DNA of 24,463 bases from JACNLC01 sp964607375. Its GTDB lineage: Bacteria > Fidelibacterota > Marinisomatia > SCGC-AAA003-L08 > JACNLC01. Each line of letters starts with the position of its first letter. Positions within the stretch are counted from its first letter, which is position 1. The translations under genes and the position numbers were made by a program. The DNA lies in contig CAZSJY010000028.1 of assembly GCA_964607375.1 (NCBI GenBank), positions 1-24,463 on the forward strand, in the 5' to 3' direction. The notes under the pieces are model-generated. The model saw nothing but the letters and a program-made list of their open reading frames with translations, did no database searches and was not told the DNA's origin. Of this stretch, positions 15,192 through 24,188 are shown piece after piece.

Positions 15192-16817
15192 GTGTATCGG
15201 TTAGAAGTTCAGAAGATTGATGATCAGCATTTGCGTATCAACTTTCAAGAAGATGATGCGCATTCGGCGTTTAAAGAATATCAACCTGTAGATTTTTCCA
15301 CTTTTGAACCTTACTTCAATGTATTACTAGAACAAATTCCACAAGAATACCTGCAAAATGGTTCGTCTATTGTTCTTTTTGAAAAGTTAAAAGATAAATC
15401 ACATGCACTATTTCAAGTTTTATTTTCGACAATTGGTGATAGAATTAAAAAGTCTTCTGACACTAAAAACCCTCCAAATTTACAGATTGTAATAGATGAA
15501 GAAATTGCTTATATCCCTTTCGAGATTTTGTACACTGGTGAACATTTTCTGTGGGAAGGATTTATTATAAACAGACAAATTGTTACATCCTCTATTAATC
15601 ACACCCACATTAGTAAACAAAGTACTAAAACTTTATCGATTACTTTGGTAGGTAATCCTTCTGGAGACAATAAAATAGATGCTTCAGTAAGAGATGAGTT
15701 GTTAAACTTGTATGAAATCCTACAAAATTATTGCGAAGTTAGAGGTCCACATCTCGGAAAGGAAGTAAATCAATATCGTTTAACTGAACTTTTAAGCACA
15801 ACGGATGTATTCCATTTTTCGGGACATTTTCGGATTAACAAAAATGGGAATACTGGTTGGGAGCTTGCTGAGAATCAATTTTTTACGACAGATCACATCT
15901 ATAAGCTCAAAAAAATACCAAGATTTATCTTCGGTAATACATGTGGAGAAAAAAATGGAATTTCCAGCAATGGATTTATCCGTAAATTTTTGAATAGAGG
16001 TGTTCAAACTTACCTTACCACCACTGGAAAAGTACCAACAGATGAAGCTGGTTATTTTGGGAAAGAATTTTATAAAGAAATTATCATGGGTAAAACAGTT
16101 GGTGAAGCAGTCTTTCAATCAAAAAAGAAATTGATAAAACGATTTGGATTTTCTAATTTAGCTTGGATGTTTTATGTTCTCTACGGGGACGGGAATCTAA
16201 CTTTGTTTTCAAGATTTAAATCCAAACAAAGAATAAAGTGGAAAAATATTTTTTTCAGTTTGATCTTGGCTGTTGGATTAGTTTCAGTTTTTAATATTAC
16301 AAATAGTTTTTTTCATAAAGAAATGATTGAAATTGTAACACATCCACCCAACGCAAAAATAATTATTGATGATGAAACTGTAGCTTATTCTCCTCATAAA
16401 ATTTCTTTGAGAAATTATCAGAATGTAACATTAGTAAAATCAGGTTTCGATACAATTCAATGTCATCTTGAAGAAGTTGATGAAAAGTGGGGCTTGGTGC
16501 TTGATGAAAGTTATAATGGTATTGTTAATGAAACGAATGTATCCCGCGTACAAACTTTATATCCAAGCCATGAACCTATAGTCTTAATCCCAGAAGACTA
16601 CCATATAATTACATTTGTTAACATAAATAATTCAATACAAATACAGGGTTCTAGCATAGTGTTTAATGGTAACACAATAAATTTTTGGGTCGATAGCCAT
16701 CCACATCGTTATCTTTTCATGTACAATGGACTACCTTATAACAATAAATTTTCTGTAAAATCTGATACAACAATTACAAAATCTGATATTTTAGATTCTT
16801 GGAAAAAGCGATTATAA
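15192..16817 (+). CDS. CHAT caspase-like protease with one transmembrane helix and a PEGA domain
   Basis: A 541-residue protein. A mixed N-terminal region (about 1-145) leads into a CHAT (caspase HetF associated with TPR) domain at about 146-340. The His-Cys dyad is intact: H212 in VFHFSGHF and C251 in IFGNTCGEKNG. DEAGYFGKEFYKEIIMGKTV fits the CHAT C-terminal helices. A basic stretch (RFKSKQRIKWKN) precedes a single membrane helix (about 353-372). A PEGA domain follows (about 378-425; THPPNAKIIIDDETV, SPHKISL), then a beta-rich tail. The positive-inside rule puts CHAT in the cytosol and PEGA outside. The start is probably GTG at 15192; no early ATG exists. It is the last gene of the sigma operon and ends at a strong terminator. 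A signalling protease is likely; the substrate is unknown. Confidence 0.88.
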   Translation: MYRLEVQKIDDQHLRINFQEDDAHSAFKEYQPVDFSTFEPYFNVLLEQIPQEYLQNGSSIVLFEKLKDKSHALFQVLFSTIGDRIKKSSDTKNPPNLQIVIDEEIAYIPFEILYTGEHFLWEGFIINRQIVTSSINHTHISKQSTKTLSITLVGNPSGDNKIDASVRDELLNLYEILQNYCEVRGPHLGKEVNQYRLTELLSTTDVFHFSGHFRINKNGNTGWELAENQFFTTDHIYKLKKIPRFIFGNTCGEKNGISSNGFIRKFLNRGVQTYLTTTGKVPTDEAGYFGKEFYKEIIMGKTVGEAVFQSKKKLIKRFGFSNLAWMFYVLYGDGNLTLFSRFKSKQRIKWKNIFFSLILAVGLVSVFNITNSFFHKEMIEIVTHPPNAKIIIDDETVAYSPHKISLRNYQNVTLVKSGFDTIQCHLEEVDEKWGLVLDESYNGIVNETNVSRVQTLYPSHEPIVLIPEDYHIITFVNINNSIQIQGSSIVFNGNTINFWVDSHPHRYLFMYNGLPYNNKFSVKSDTTITKSDILDSWKKRL

Positions 16818-16847
16818 AAAAATCCCGGCTTTAAACCGGGATTTTTT
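16816..16847 (+). terminator. Strong rho-independent terminator, probably bidirectional
   Basis: TCCCGG (16823-16828), loop CTTTAAA, CCGGGA (16836-16841), flanked by an A-run on the left and a T-run on the right. It ends the ECF-CHAT transcript. The A-run would give a U-tail on the other strand, so it could also stop the convergent DUF2914 gene that ends at 16882. Confidence 0.95.
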
Positions 16848-16881
16848 GTAAGGAGAAAGTCAATGAAGTAACTTTCAGGAA

Positions 16882-17517
16882 TTACTTACTATTTTCAATT
16901 ACTAAGCTAACGCTTTCAGGAGCTAGTTTTGTTTCTTCAAACTCTTCAGTATTATCTTCCTCAATAGATGTTTCGATCACAGAGAATTGTTTTGTTGCAA
17001 GAACAGAACCTTGTTGCGATTGTATTTCGACAGACCAATCACCAACCCACATAGGATCGAGATATTTCGAACTCCAGGTTCTCCATCTAGGTGATTCACC
17101 AACATTGAGAGCAACTCGAGCTATTTCTTCGCCTTCAAATTTATACACATGGAAAATTGTATCCACCTGAGGAGACTTCACAACTGTATGTGTATATATT
17201 TTTTGAGTTGATAGCTCAATTTCTGCTAAATCATCTATCGGTTCGCGATCAACAATTGAACTACAAACTGATAGTGATAGAATCACTGGTTCTATAATAA
17301 CTTCTTCAACGGATTCAGTTTCAACCACTTCCTCAGATGTTTCATCATACTCTCCATAAGTTTGAGGATCTAAAATAGGTTCTGAGGAATCTGTTGTTTC
17401 ATCTATCACCTCGATGTGTGAAGTTGTTGATTCTACATTCTTACAAGCGTGTGCCATAAGTAGTAAAGCAGTAGCAACAACAATAGTGATGATTAAGTTT
17501 AATGTATTTTTCTTCAT
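16882..17517 (-). CDS. DUF2914 domain protein, putatively exported or lipid-anchored
   Basis: A 211-residue protein with an N-terminal hydrophobic segment (MKKNTLNLIITIVVATALLL). AHAC follows, a possible but imperfect lipobox. A Glu/Asp/Thr-rich linker leads to a DUF2914 domain: SVCSSIVDREPIDDLAEIEL, VDTIFHVYKFEGEEIARVAL, PRWRTWSSK, GDWSVEIQSQQGSVLATKQF. The WRTWSSK and GxWxVxxxxxxGxVL signatures are typical, but the domain's function is not known. An acidic tail ends the protein. I start it at 17517, where AAAGGG precedes the ATG; the longer frame to 17601 adds a non-signal-like stretch. It converges on the CHAT gene, divergent from hflK. Confidence 0.8.
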   Translation of the reverse strand: MKKNTLNLIITIVVATALLLMAHACKNVESTTSHIEVIDETTDSSEPILDPQTYGEYDETSEEVVETESVEEVIIEPVILSLSVCSSIVDREPIDDLAEIELSTQKIYTHTVVKSPQVDTIFHVYKFEGEEIARVALNVGESPRWRTWSSKYLDPMWVGDWSVEIQSQQGSVLATKQFSVIETSIEEDNTEEFEETKLAPESVSLVIENSK

Positions 17518-17667
17518 TTTTAACCCTTTCGTTTTATTAAAAAATTCAATTTCCAAAAATGAGACGAACTTAATTCTGTTTTTCTTGCAAAAAATTATCA
17601 AAAGTTAATTTTCACTTCGTAACTTTAACCACGATATTACAGTTAATAAAGTTAAATAGGAGAAGTT

Positions 17668-18648
17668 ATGGCACAAAAAATACAATTTGGGGATGCAGAT
17701 ATTGTAATCCCTGAGCTTTCACTTAAGAAAATAGGAAGTATTGTTATGATAGTTTTAATAGCAATATTTTTGTTTTCATCATTTTATACAGTTAATGCAA
17801 ATGAGAACGGTGTTGTTTTGAGATTAGGAAAATATTCCTCAACAACTTCACCAGGATTACATTTCAAAATCCCATTTGGAATTGACAAAGTCGAAAAAGT
17901 GAAAGTTGATTATCAATACAAACAAGAATATGGTTTTAGAACAGTTAAGGCTGGAGTTAGAACCCAATTCTCTAAACGAAAATATGAATATGAATCTTGG
18001 ATGTTAACAGGAGATTTAAATATTGCTGAAGTGAAATGGATTGTTCAATATAAAATCAAAGATCCTGCAGCATATCTGTTTAATGTTAGGGATGTAGAAA
18101 ATACGATTCGTGATGTATCTGAAGCTACTATTCGATTAATGATTGGTGATAGATCATTTACCGAAGCTATGCAAGCTGAGAGAGTTGCAATTGCACAGCA
18201 ATCTAAAGTCCATATGCAAGAAATATTGGATAAATATAATACAGGGATTTCGGTTCAATTGGTTCAGTTACAGGGTGTTCATCCACCTGAACCCGTTGCA
18301 GATTCGTTTAATGAAGTTAATCGTGCTAAACAGGAACAAGAAACTTTGATAAATGAAGCTCGTCAAGCATATAATAAGGAAATATATCGTGCTGAAGGAG
18401 AAGCTGAAAAACTTATAAATGAAGCTGAAGGATATGCAATTGAACGAACCAATAATGCAAAAGGTGATGTTGCATTGTTCACTTCAGTATTAAAGGAGTA
18501 CAAAAAAGCACCTACTATCACAAAAGATAGAATGTTTTTAGAAACTATGAATAAGGTATTAGGGAAAATTCCCAATAAAATTATTGTAGATTCTAAACTT
18601 GAAAATGTATTACCACTATTAAATCTTGAAGGAAAGGAGAAAAAATAA
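17668..18648 (+). CDS. hflK: HflK, SPFH/band 7 subunit of the FtsH-modulating complex
   Basis: A 326-residue membrane-anchored SPFH protein. One transmembrane helix (about 23-42) is followed by the periplasmic band 7 domain with NANENGVVLRLGKYSSTTSP and GLHFKIPFGIDKVEKV, WIVQYKIKDP, NVRDVENTIRDVSEATIR, then a long coiled coil (RAKQEQETLINEARQAYNKE onward). HflK and HflC form a large cage around FtsH and adjust its proteolysis of membrane proteins. AGGAG lies six bases before the ATG. Its TAA shares one base with the hflC ATG (TAATG). The N-terminus is shorter and less Gly-rich than E. coli HflK, which is common outside Proteobacteria. Confidence 0.93.
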   Translation: MAQKIQFGDADIVIPELSLKKIGSIVMIVLIAIFLFSSFYTVNANENGVVLRLGKYSSTTSPGLHFKIPFGIDKVEKVKVDYQYKQEYGFRTVKAGVRTQFSKRKYEYESWMLTGDLNIAEVKWIVQYKIKDPAAYLFNVRDVENTIRDVSEATIRLMIGDRSFTEAMQAERVAIAQQSKVHMQEILDKYNTGISVQLVQLQGVHPPEPVADSFNEVNRAKQEQETLINEARQAYNKEIYRAEGEAEKLINEAEGYAIERTNNAKGDVALFTSVLKEYKKAPTITKDRMFLETMNKVLGKIPNKIIVDSKLENVLPLLNLEGKEKK

Positions 18649-19598
18649 TGAAGAAGATACTTTCTCTAATTGTTATCATAGTTTTACTGATTGTTAGTTG
18701 GGGTTCTCTTTACACTTTAGATGAAACCGAGCAAGCTATCGTAGTTCAGTTTGGTAAGCCAGTTGGTGAACCAATAACAGATGCAGGTCTCCAGTTCAAG
18801 ATTCCTGTTTTGCAGAATGTCATAAAGTTCGATAAACGAATTTTGGAGTGGGATGGTGCTGCAACAGAAATTCCAACAAATGATAATAAATATATTTTTA
18901 TTGACACATTTGCTCGTTGGAAAATTTCAAATGCATTACAATTCTACAAAGCAGCAAAAAATGAGATGATGGCTCAATCTCGTTTAGATGATATTATTGA
19001 CGGTGCAGTTCGTGATGAAATCTCAAATCGAGTTATGGCAGAAATTATTCGCTACTCTGACAGAACAATGAAAGTTGAAGAAGAAGAAACTAATAAGAAA
19101 GAATTTATCGATGAATCTTCTCAAAATACTTCTGAAGAATATTCCGGCGCGAGGTTAGAAATTATTGAGTCTATCTTTCAAAATGTAAAAAGTAAACTTT
19201 TTGATTTAAAACTAGGTATTGAAATTATGGATATTCAGATAAAACGAGTGAATTACAATCAGCAAGTACAGAGTAAATTATTCAACCGTATGGTTTCTAG
19301 GCAAAACCAAATTGCTGAAAAATATCGAGCTCAAGGTCAAGGGAAAAAACAAGAAATCCTAGGAATGCAAACTCAAAGGAAAAAGGAAATATTATCAGAA
19401 GCTTACCTTAAATCTCAAAAAGTTCGTGGTGATGCTGATGCTGAAGCTGTAAAAATTTACGCTGAGACTTATGGACAATCTCCGGAATTCTATAAATTCA
19501 TCAAAACTCTAGAGACTTATGAAAATACTTTGGATTCATCAACGAATTTGATCCTATCTACCGATAATGAGTATCTTAAATATTTGGGTAGAAAATAA
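18648..19598 (+). CDS. hflC: HflC, SPFH/band 7 partner of HflK
   Basis: A 316-residue partner of HflK. The N-terminal signal anchor (MKKILSLIVIIVLLIVSWGS) is followed by LDETEQAIVVQFGKPVGEP and AGLQFKIPVLQNVIKFDKR, then FIDTFARWKISNALQFYKAA, and VRDEISNRVMAEII. The coiled coil carries QNQIAEKYRAQGQGKKQEIL and SQKVRGDADAEAVKIYAETY, the latter a hallmark of HflC. A Glu-rich insert near residues 143-160 (EEEETNKKEFIDESSQ) is longer than in many homologues. AAGGAG lies just before the ATG and the start overlaps the hflK stop, so the pair is translationally coupled. Confidence 0.93.
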   Translation: MKKILSLIVIIVLLIVSWGSLYTLDETEQAIVVQFGKPVGEPITDAGLQFKIPVLQNVIKFDKRILEWDGAATEIPTNDNKYIFIDTFARWKISNALQFYKAAKNEMMAQSRLDDIIDGAVRDEISNRVMAEIIRYSDRTMKVEEEETNKKEFIDESSQNTSEEYSGARLEIIESIFQNVKSKLFDLKLGIEIMDIQIKRVNYNQQVQSKLFNRMVSRQNQIAEKYRAQGQGKKQEILGMQTQRKKEILSEAYLKSQKVRGDADAEAVKIYAETYGQSPEFYKFIKTLETYENTLDSSTNLILSTDNEYLKYLGRK

Positions 19599-19657
19599 GT
19601 TCACTTTCAATCGATCCTATAGGTTACTGTCGGTGAGATGTTTAATAATAGGTTGTT

Positions 19658-19692
19658 AAAAAAAGAGCCCGAAAAACAAGTTTCTCGGGCTC
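19658..19692 (-). terminator. Terminator of the candidate small RNA
   Basis: An eight-base-pair stem (19692-19685 with 19672-19665) is followed on the minus strand by seven Us (19664-19658). On the plus strand the same hairpin is preceded by As and followed by CCGCC, so it would not be a canonical terminator for hflC. Confidence 0.8.
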
Positions 19693-19750
19693 CCGCCTTC
19701 TCACCTCGCCGTCCCTTGCCACATAAGTAGCACGAGGTGATATTTTCTGA
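19658..19750 (-). ncRNA. Candidate structured small RNA, unassigned family
   Basis: A GC-rich island in an AT-rich intergenic gap. Read on the minus strand: UCACCUCG (19740-19733) closes with CGAGGUGA (19708-19701) around an inner hairpin, UGCUAC (19732-19727), loop UUAU, GUGGCA (19722-19717). One inner pair is U-G on this strand but an A/C mismatch on the other. A linker AGAAGGCGG follows, then terminator stem GAGCCCGA (19692-19685) / UCGGGCUC (19672-19665) and a run of seven Us. The motifs do not match tmRNA, SRP, 6S, RNase P or riboswitch consensus patterns that I know. No minus-strand gene follows, so it is probably a trans-acting or housekeeping RNA. The 5' end is estimated from the promoter. 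Confidence 0.6.
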
Positions 19751-19756
19751 TACCAA

Positions 19757-19786
19757 AGTATAGATTAAAATTTCAATATGAAGCAA
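19757..19786 (-). promoter_or_regulatory. Promoter-like sequence for the candidate small RNA
   Basis: On the minus strand TTGCTT (19786-19781) and TATACT (19762-19757) are separated by 18 bases, which predicts a start near 19750, about ten bases before the first helix. The boxes are good sigma-70 matches, but the setting is AT-rich. Confidence 0.45.
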
Positions 19787-19913
19787 CAAAATAATAATAA
19801 ATATTTTGCTTTTGATACTATTGAATGTATCAGATTGTCTAATATAGATTTAAAGAATTCTAAGTTAAAGTTGTGTTGTAGAATATCCAGCATTTATGAA
19901 AGGATTTAGCTAT

Positions 19914-22900
19914 ATGGAAATTAGAAAAAGTGATCGCAGACAGGGAGAAAGAAGAAAGAAACTAATATCTGTTAATATTGACAGACGAGTTCAAAGCCGA
20001 AGAACCGGTTTAGACAGACGGAAAAGGCGATCAATTTTACCTTGGGTGATTTTAGATAATTTTGATAAAAAGAACCTCTCTGGTAAATTTAATGCTACTA
20101 CGATGTTCATAGATATTTCTGGATTTACCGCTATGACGCAAACTCTAATGAAAAATGGTAAAGAAGGAGCTGAAATTCTTACACAAGTCATCAACGAAGT
20201 CTTTACTCCTTCGATTGACTCAATATATAATTCTGGAGGATTCATATCTACATTTGCTGGAGATGCATTCACCGCAATATTTCCTGAAGATAAAACAAAC
20301 CCAAACGATGCACTTGTTTCTGCAAATAAAATTAATGAAATATTTACGAAAATTGGGATACAAAAAACTAAATTTGGTAACTTTGAATTAGCCGTTAAGA
20401 TAGGTCTATCTTTTGGGAATGTTGAATGGGGAATTATTGAAAATGACATACAAAATGCTTACTATTTCAAGGGTACAGCAATTGAGATGGCGTCAGATAG
20501 TGAACATCAATGTAGTAAAGGAGAAATTGTTGTAGATGAAAATATACTCAATTTAGTAGAATCCAATATTGAAAGTTGTGAAATTAGTAACGGATATAGA
20601 AAAGTATACAATATAATTGATAAAACCACATCGTTCGTTCCACAAAATGAACATACAAAACAAATTGATGTATCACCGTTTATTCCCAAATCAATTTTGG
20701 ATTTGAATACTCAAGGTGAGTTTAGAGATATTGTATCCTGTTTTGTTTCATTTAATGAGGAAAATTTTGAACAATACATTTCACAAGTTATTACTCTTGC
20801 TGACCAATATGGAGGTTATTTCAACAAAGTAGATTTTGGAGATAAGGGTGGAGTTGCTTTAATTCTATTTGGTGCCCCGGTTGGCATCGAAAAAGCAATT
20901 GAGAGAGCCTGCGATTTTGCATTGTCAATAAATAACATAAGTGGATTTTCAATGCGTGCGGGACTGACTTTTGGAACAGTATTTGCTGGAATAATCGGAA
21001 GTGAAAAAAGATGTGAGTATACAGCCCTGGGAATGGGTGTGAATCTCTCAGCTAGATTTATGATGAATGCAAATTGGGGTGATTTGTACCTTGATAAAAA
21101 TGTTTTTAACAATATTAAAAATTCTTTTCAAGTTAATTTTCTTGGAGAAAGAAACTTTAAAGGTTTTGTTGCAGACATTCCAGTTTATTCTCTAAATGGT
21201 AAAAAAGAAATTACTTCAGATTATATTTTTGAGGGAAAACTGTTTGGAAGACAAAAAGAACTTAGAAAACTTAATACATATTTAGAATCAATACATAAAG
21301 GTGAGTTTGGTGGTGTAGTGTATGTTGATGGAGCTGTTGGTATTGGGAAAAGCAGACTTGTTAGCGAATTTAAAAAAGGACAAGATCTTTCAAAATTGAA
21401 TTGGTTTGCGATGCCGTGTGACGATATTTTAAGAAAGAACTTCAATCCAGTAATACATTTTTTAAAAAGGTATTTCGAACAATCCGTGAGTGATACTAAT
21501 AGTGATAGGCGAGCTATATTTGATGAGAAAATTGAGTTTCTTGTTCGCTCGATAAATGACGGATTACTTCGTAAAGAAATATACAGAACCAAGTCATTTT
21601 TAGGTGCATTAGTTGGTTTGAAATGGGAGAATTCACTTTTTGAACAATTGGATGCCAAAGGGAAATATATCAACACTTTATTCGCAATTTCCAATTTCAT
21701 TAAAGCAGAAAGTTTAATTAAACCAGTAATTATTGAACTGGATGATGGACATTGTATTGACGAGGACTCAAATGAGTTTATCAAAGTTTTAACTAGAGAC
21801 GCAGATGAATATCCAATTTTGATTGTTTCCAGTTGTCGTTACAAGGATGATGGAAAAGAGCATTGGTTTGGACTTGAAGATGTTCCTGAAAATAGGGTGG
21901 TTTTAGATTATTTAGATCCAAAAAATGCAAAAGAACTAACTAGAACGAAATTATTACAGTATTCTAAAGAAAAAGATATTGATTTACCAGAACGGACATT
22001 TGAACCAATATGGAAAGTTAGTGAAGGAAATCCATTTTACATTGAGCAGATAGTATTGTATTTAAGAGAAAATAATTTAGTTGATGAAAAATTATACTTA
22101 ACTCAAGAAGACTTTGAAATACCTTCGAGTATTAATGCAATTGTTATAACTCGAATAGATAAATTGACTTCAGAATTGAAGGAAATTATACAAACTGCAT
22201 CAGTTTTGGGAAAGGAATTTGCTATTGATATTTTATCGGAAATGCTCGAAAATAAAACTGTTGACAAATATCTTAGCGAAGGAGAAGAGGAAGCTATATG
22301 GGGTGCTCTATCACAGTTTAAATATATTTTTAAACACGCTTTAATTCAAGAAGGTATTTATCAAATGCAACTGAAACAACGATTAAGAGAACTTCATCAG
22401 TTAGCAGGCGAAACAATAGAATCTCTTTATGGTGATAATCTCGAACCATATTTTACAGAACTAGTTAATCACTATGAAATATCAGAAATCAAACAGAAAA
22501 CAATCGAGTATTTAATTAAAGCAGGTGACTTTGCAAAGGAAAACTATCAGAATCAATCTGCGATTAATTTTTATAATCGTTTGTTATATATGATTCCAGA
22601 GCAAAATTATTCATATCAATACCAGAAAGCGTTTCTAAACAAAATTGCAGTAATGTTACATATGGGATTAACCTACGATGCCAAAGAAGAACTAAAAACA
22701 ATAGATGCTGGAAAGATATCTGATAATGATTTGCGTGATCAATTTTATTATTTACACACTCGGATCTATGTGATAACAGGAAAAGATTTTGAAGGACTAA
22801 AAGGTTATATTCGTGATATTCGGGATAATATAATTTCAGATCATTATCGTCAACAAATTAATCAAGCATATTTAACAGCTTTGGATAAGCTAAATGAATC

Positions 22901-24020
22901 ATTAGAATTTGAGAAGAAATCATCAGAATTAATTCACGAAGCAGAAATGTCTAATGATCAAATAACCATTGGTAAATTATCTTCAACAATTGGGAACTAT
23001 TATTATAGACGAGCTGATTATAAAAATGCACTTTTGCATTACACAAAAGAAAATGAGATTGCTGATAAGCTACAAGATAAACAACTATTAAGGCGTTCCT
23101 TACACGATTTGGGTATTGTACAATACAGGCTCGGGAGTTTAGATAAATCAATGCTTTATCTTGACCAAGCATTAGAAATTGCTCAGGAAATTGGAGATAA
23201 CGAGGGAAGTTGTATAATCACAATGGATAAGGCAAATGTACATATTACTCAAGGTAATTACGAGGTTGGAATCCAAGATTACAAAAAGAGTTTAGTTTCT
23301 GCAAAAAAAGTTGGTAATAGAATACAACAGGGCAAAATTCTATATAACATTGGAAATGCTTATTTTGAAAACAAAACATTTGAGAAGGCACTTAAATTTC
23401 TAAATTTATCTAAGGAACTGTGCATTAAAATATCTGATAACAGAGGTATTACCTTCGCAAATGATTTATTTGGTGACATTCGGTATAGTCAAGATAAAAT
23501 TGATGAAGCGTTTACAATTTACTCTGAAAATCTTAAAATTCAAAAAGAACTAAATGATAAAGAAGGAATTGCACACACATATGGAAATCTTGGTAATGTT
23601 GCTCGAAGAAGAAGAGATTATGGCAAAGCTGAGAAATATTATACCAAACAGCAAGAATTGTTGGCCGAAGTTGGAGATATAAACGGAGAAGGACGTGTAT
23701 TTTACAATTTAGGTATGATGCTTGCCGAAACCGGTAAAATTGAATTGGTTGTTCCTAAGTTAAATAAAGCTCTAGCTCTTTTTGAGGGATGTTCATTTCA
23801 GAGAGGGATAGATATTACCAAAGAACAAATATTATTTTTTGAGAAGATATCTGAAATTCCTGAATTGACTCACAAACAAATATCAAAAATTGTATTGTTT
23901 TATGATAATCCAGTAAAGGGATTAGCAGAAAATGACGAAATGACAATTGCCATTGAGTTTAGTCTATCCCCAAAAGCTGCTAAAGAATTAGTATCAATTG
24001 CAAAGAAATTAAGCAATTAA
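19914..24020 (+). CDS. Soluble-adenylyl-cyclase-like protein: two cyclase domains, STAND-type ATPase, TPR repeats
   Basis: A 1368-residue cytosolic protein with the domain order of mammalian soluble adenylyl cyclase. An Arg-rich N-terminus (SDRRQGERRKK, DRRVQSRRTGLDRRKRR) precedes CHD1 (about 60-235), with metal-binding Asp67 in FIDISGF and Asp117 in FAGDAF but no Asn/Arg pair. CHD2 (about 270-430) lacks the metal Asps but has Lys311 in GDKGG, Thr370 in EYTALGMG, and Asn377/Arg381 in VNLSAR. The composite site would make cAMP from ATP. A STAND-type ATPase follows: Walker A GAVGIGKS (Lys479) and Walker B VIIELDDGH. The C-terminal third is TPR repeats (for example DYKNALLHYTKENEIAD). I start at 19914, nine bases after AAGGA; ATG 19896 is the alternative. 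It stands alone. The regulator (bicarbonate or other) is unknown. Confidence 0.9.
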   Translation: MEIRKSDRRQGERRKKLISVNIDRRVQSRRTGLDRRKRRSILPWVILDNFDKKNLSGKFNATTMFIDISGFTAMTQTLMKNGKEGAEILTQVINEVFTPSIDSIYNSGGFISTFAGDAFTAIFPEDKTNPNDALVSANKINEIFTKIGIQKTKFGNFELAVKIGLSFGNVEWGIIENDIQNAYYFKGTAIEMASDSEHQCSKGEIVVDENILNLVESNIESCEISNGYRKVYNIIDKTTSFVPQNEHTKQIDVSPFIPKSILDLNTQGEFRDIVSCFVSFNEENFEQYISQVITLADQYGGYFNKVDFGDKGGVALILFGAPVGIEKAIERACDFALSINNISGFSMRAGLTFGTVFAGIIGSEKRCEYTALGMGVNLSARFMMNANWGDLYLDKNVFNNIKNSFQVNFLGERNFKGFVADIPVYSLNGKKEITSDYIFEGKLFGRQKELRKLNTYLESIHKGEFGGVVYVDGAVGIGKSRLVSEFKKGQDLSKLNWFAMPCDDILRKNFNPVIHFLKRYFEQSVSDTNSDRRAIFDEKIEFLVRSINDGLLRKEIYRTKSFLGALVGLKWENSLFEQLDAKGKYINTLFAISNFIKAESLIKPVIIELDDGHCIDEDSNEFIKVLTRDADEYPILIVSSCRYKDDGKEHWFGLEDVPENRVVLDYLDPKNAKELTRTKLLQYSKEKDIDLPERTFEPIWKVSEGNPFYIEQIVLYLRENNLVDEKLYLTQEDFEIPSSINAIVITRIDKLTSELKEIIQTASVLGKEFAIDILSEMLENKTVDKYLSEGEEEAIWGALSQFKYIFKHALIQEGIYQMQLKQRLRELHQLAGETIESLYGDNLEPYFTELVNHYEISEIKQKTIEYLIKAGDFAKENYQNQSAINFYNRLLYMIPEQNYSYQYQKAFLNKIAVMLHMGLTYDAKEELKTIDAGKISDNDLRDQFYYLHTRIYVITGKDFEGLKGYIRDIRDNIISDHYRQQINQAYLTALDKLNESLEFEKKSSELIHEAEMSNDQITIGKLSSTIGNYYYRRADYKNALLHYTKENEIADKLQDKQLLRRSLHDLGIVQYRLGSLDKSMLYLDQALEIAQEIGDNEGSCIITMDKANVHITQGNYEVGIQDYKKSLVSAKKVGNRIQQGKILYNIGNAYFENKTFEKALKFLNLSKELCIKISDNRGITFANDLFGDIRYSQDKIDEAFTIYSENLKIQKELNDKEGIAHTYGNLGNVARRRRDYGKAEKYYTKQQELLAEVGDINGEGRVFYNLGMMLAETGKIELVVPKLNKALALFEGCSFQRGIDITKEQILFFEKISEIPELTHKQISKIVLFYDNPVKGLAENDEMTIAIEFSLSPKAAKELVSIAKKLSN

Positions 24021-24188
24021 AATACTATAAAATGTTATAATTTGGTGAAATAATACTAGAGATAGAACTACCGAACTCTAAAGTAAAAAACATCGATGTT
24101 TAAAAACAAAACTATACTGATTCTTGAAAAGGTACCCGAACAACAGAAAGACGTTAATCTCTCTCGATAAAAGGGCTCATATAAGAAG

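Noticed and set aside
13880..16817. A type III-E CRISPR (Craspase) locus
   Set aside because: No CRISPR repeats, gRAMP effector or TPR-CHAT fusion is present; only the ECF/CHAT pairing is shared.
19665..19692. Hairpin after hflC as a plus-strand terminator
   Set aside because: The plus strand has no T-run after the stem; the U-run and the G-U-compatible helix occur on the minus strand, so it belongs to the small RNA.
19991..21784. Long antisense frames within the cyclase gene
   Set aside because: They lie opposite a well-supported coding frame with intact catalytic motifs and show no domain of their own.
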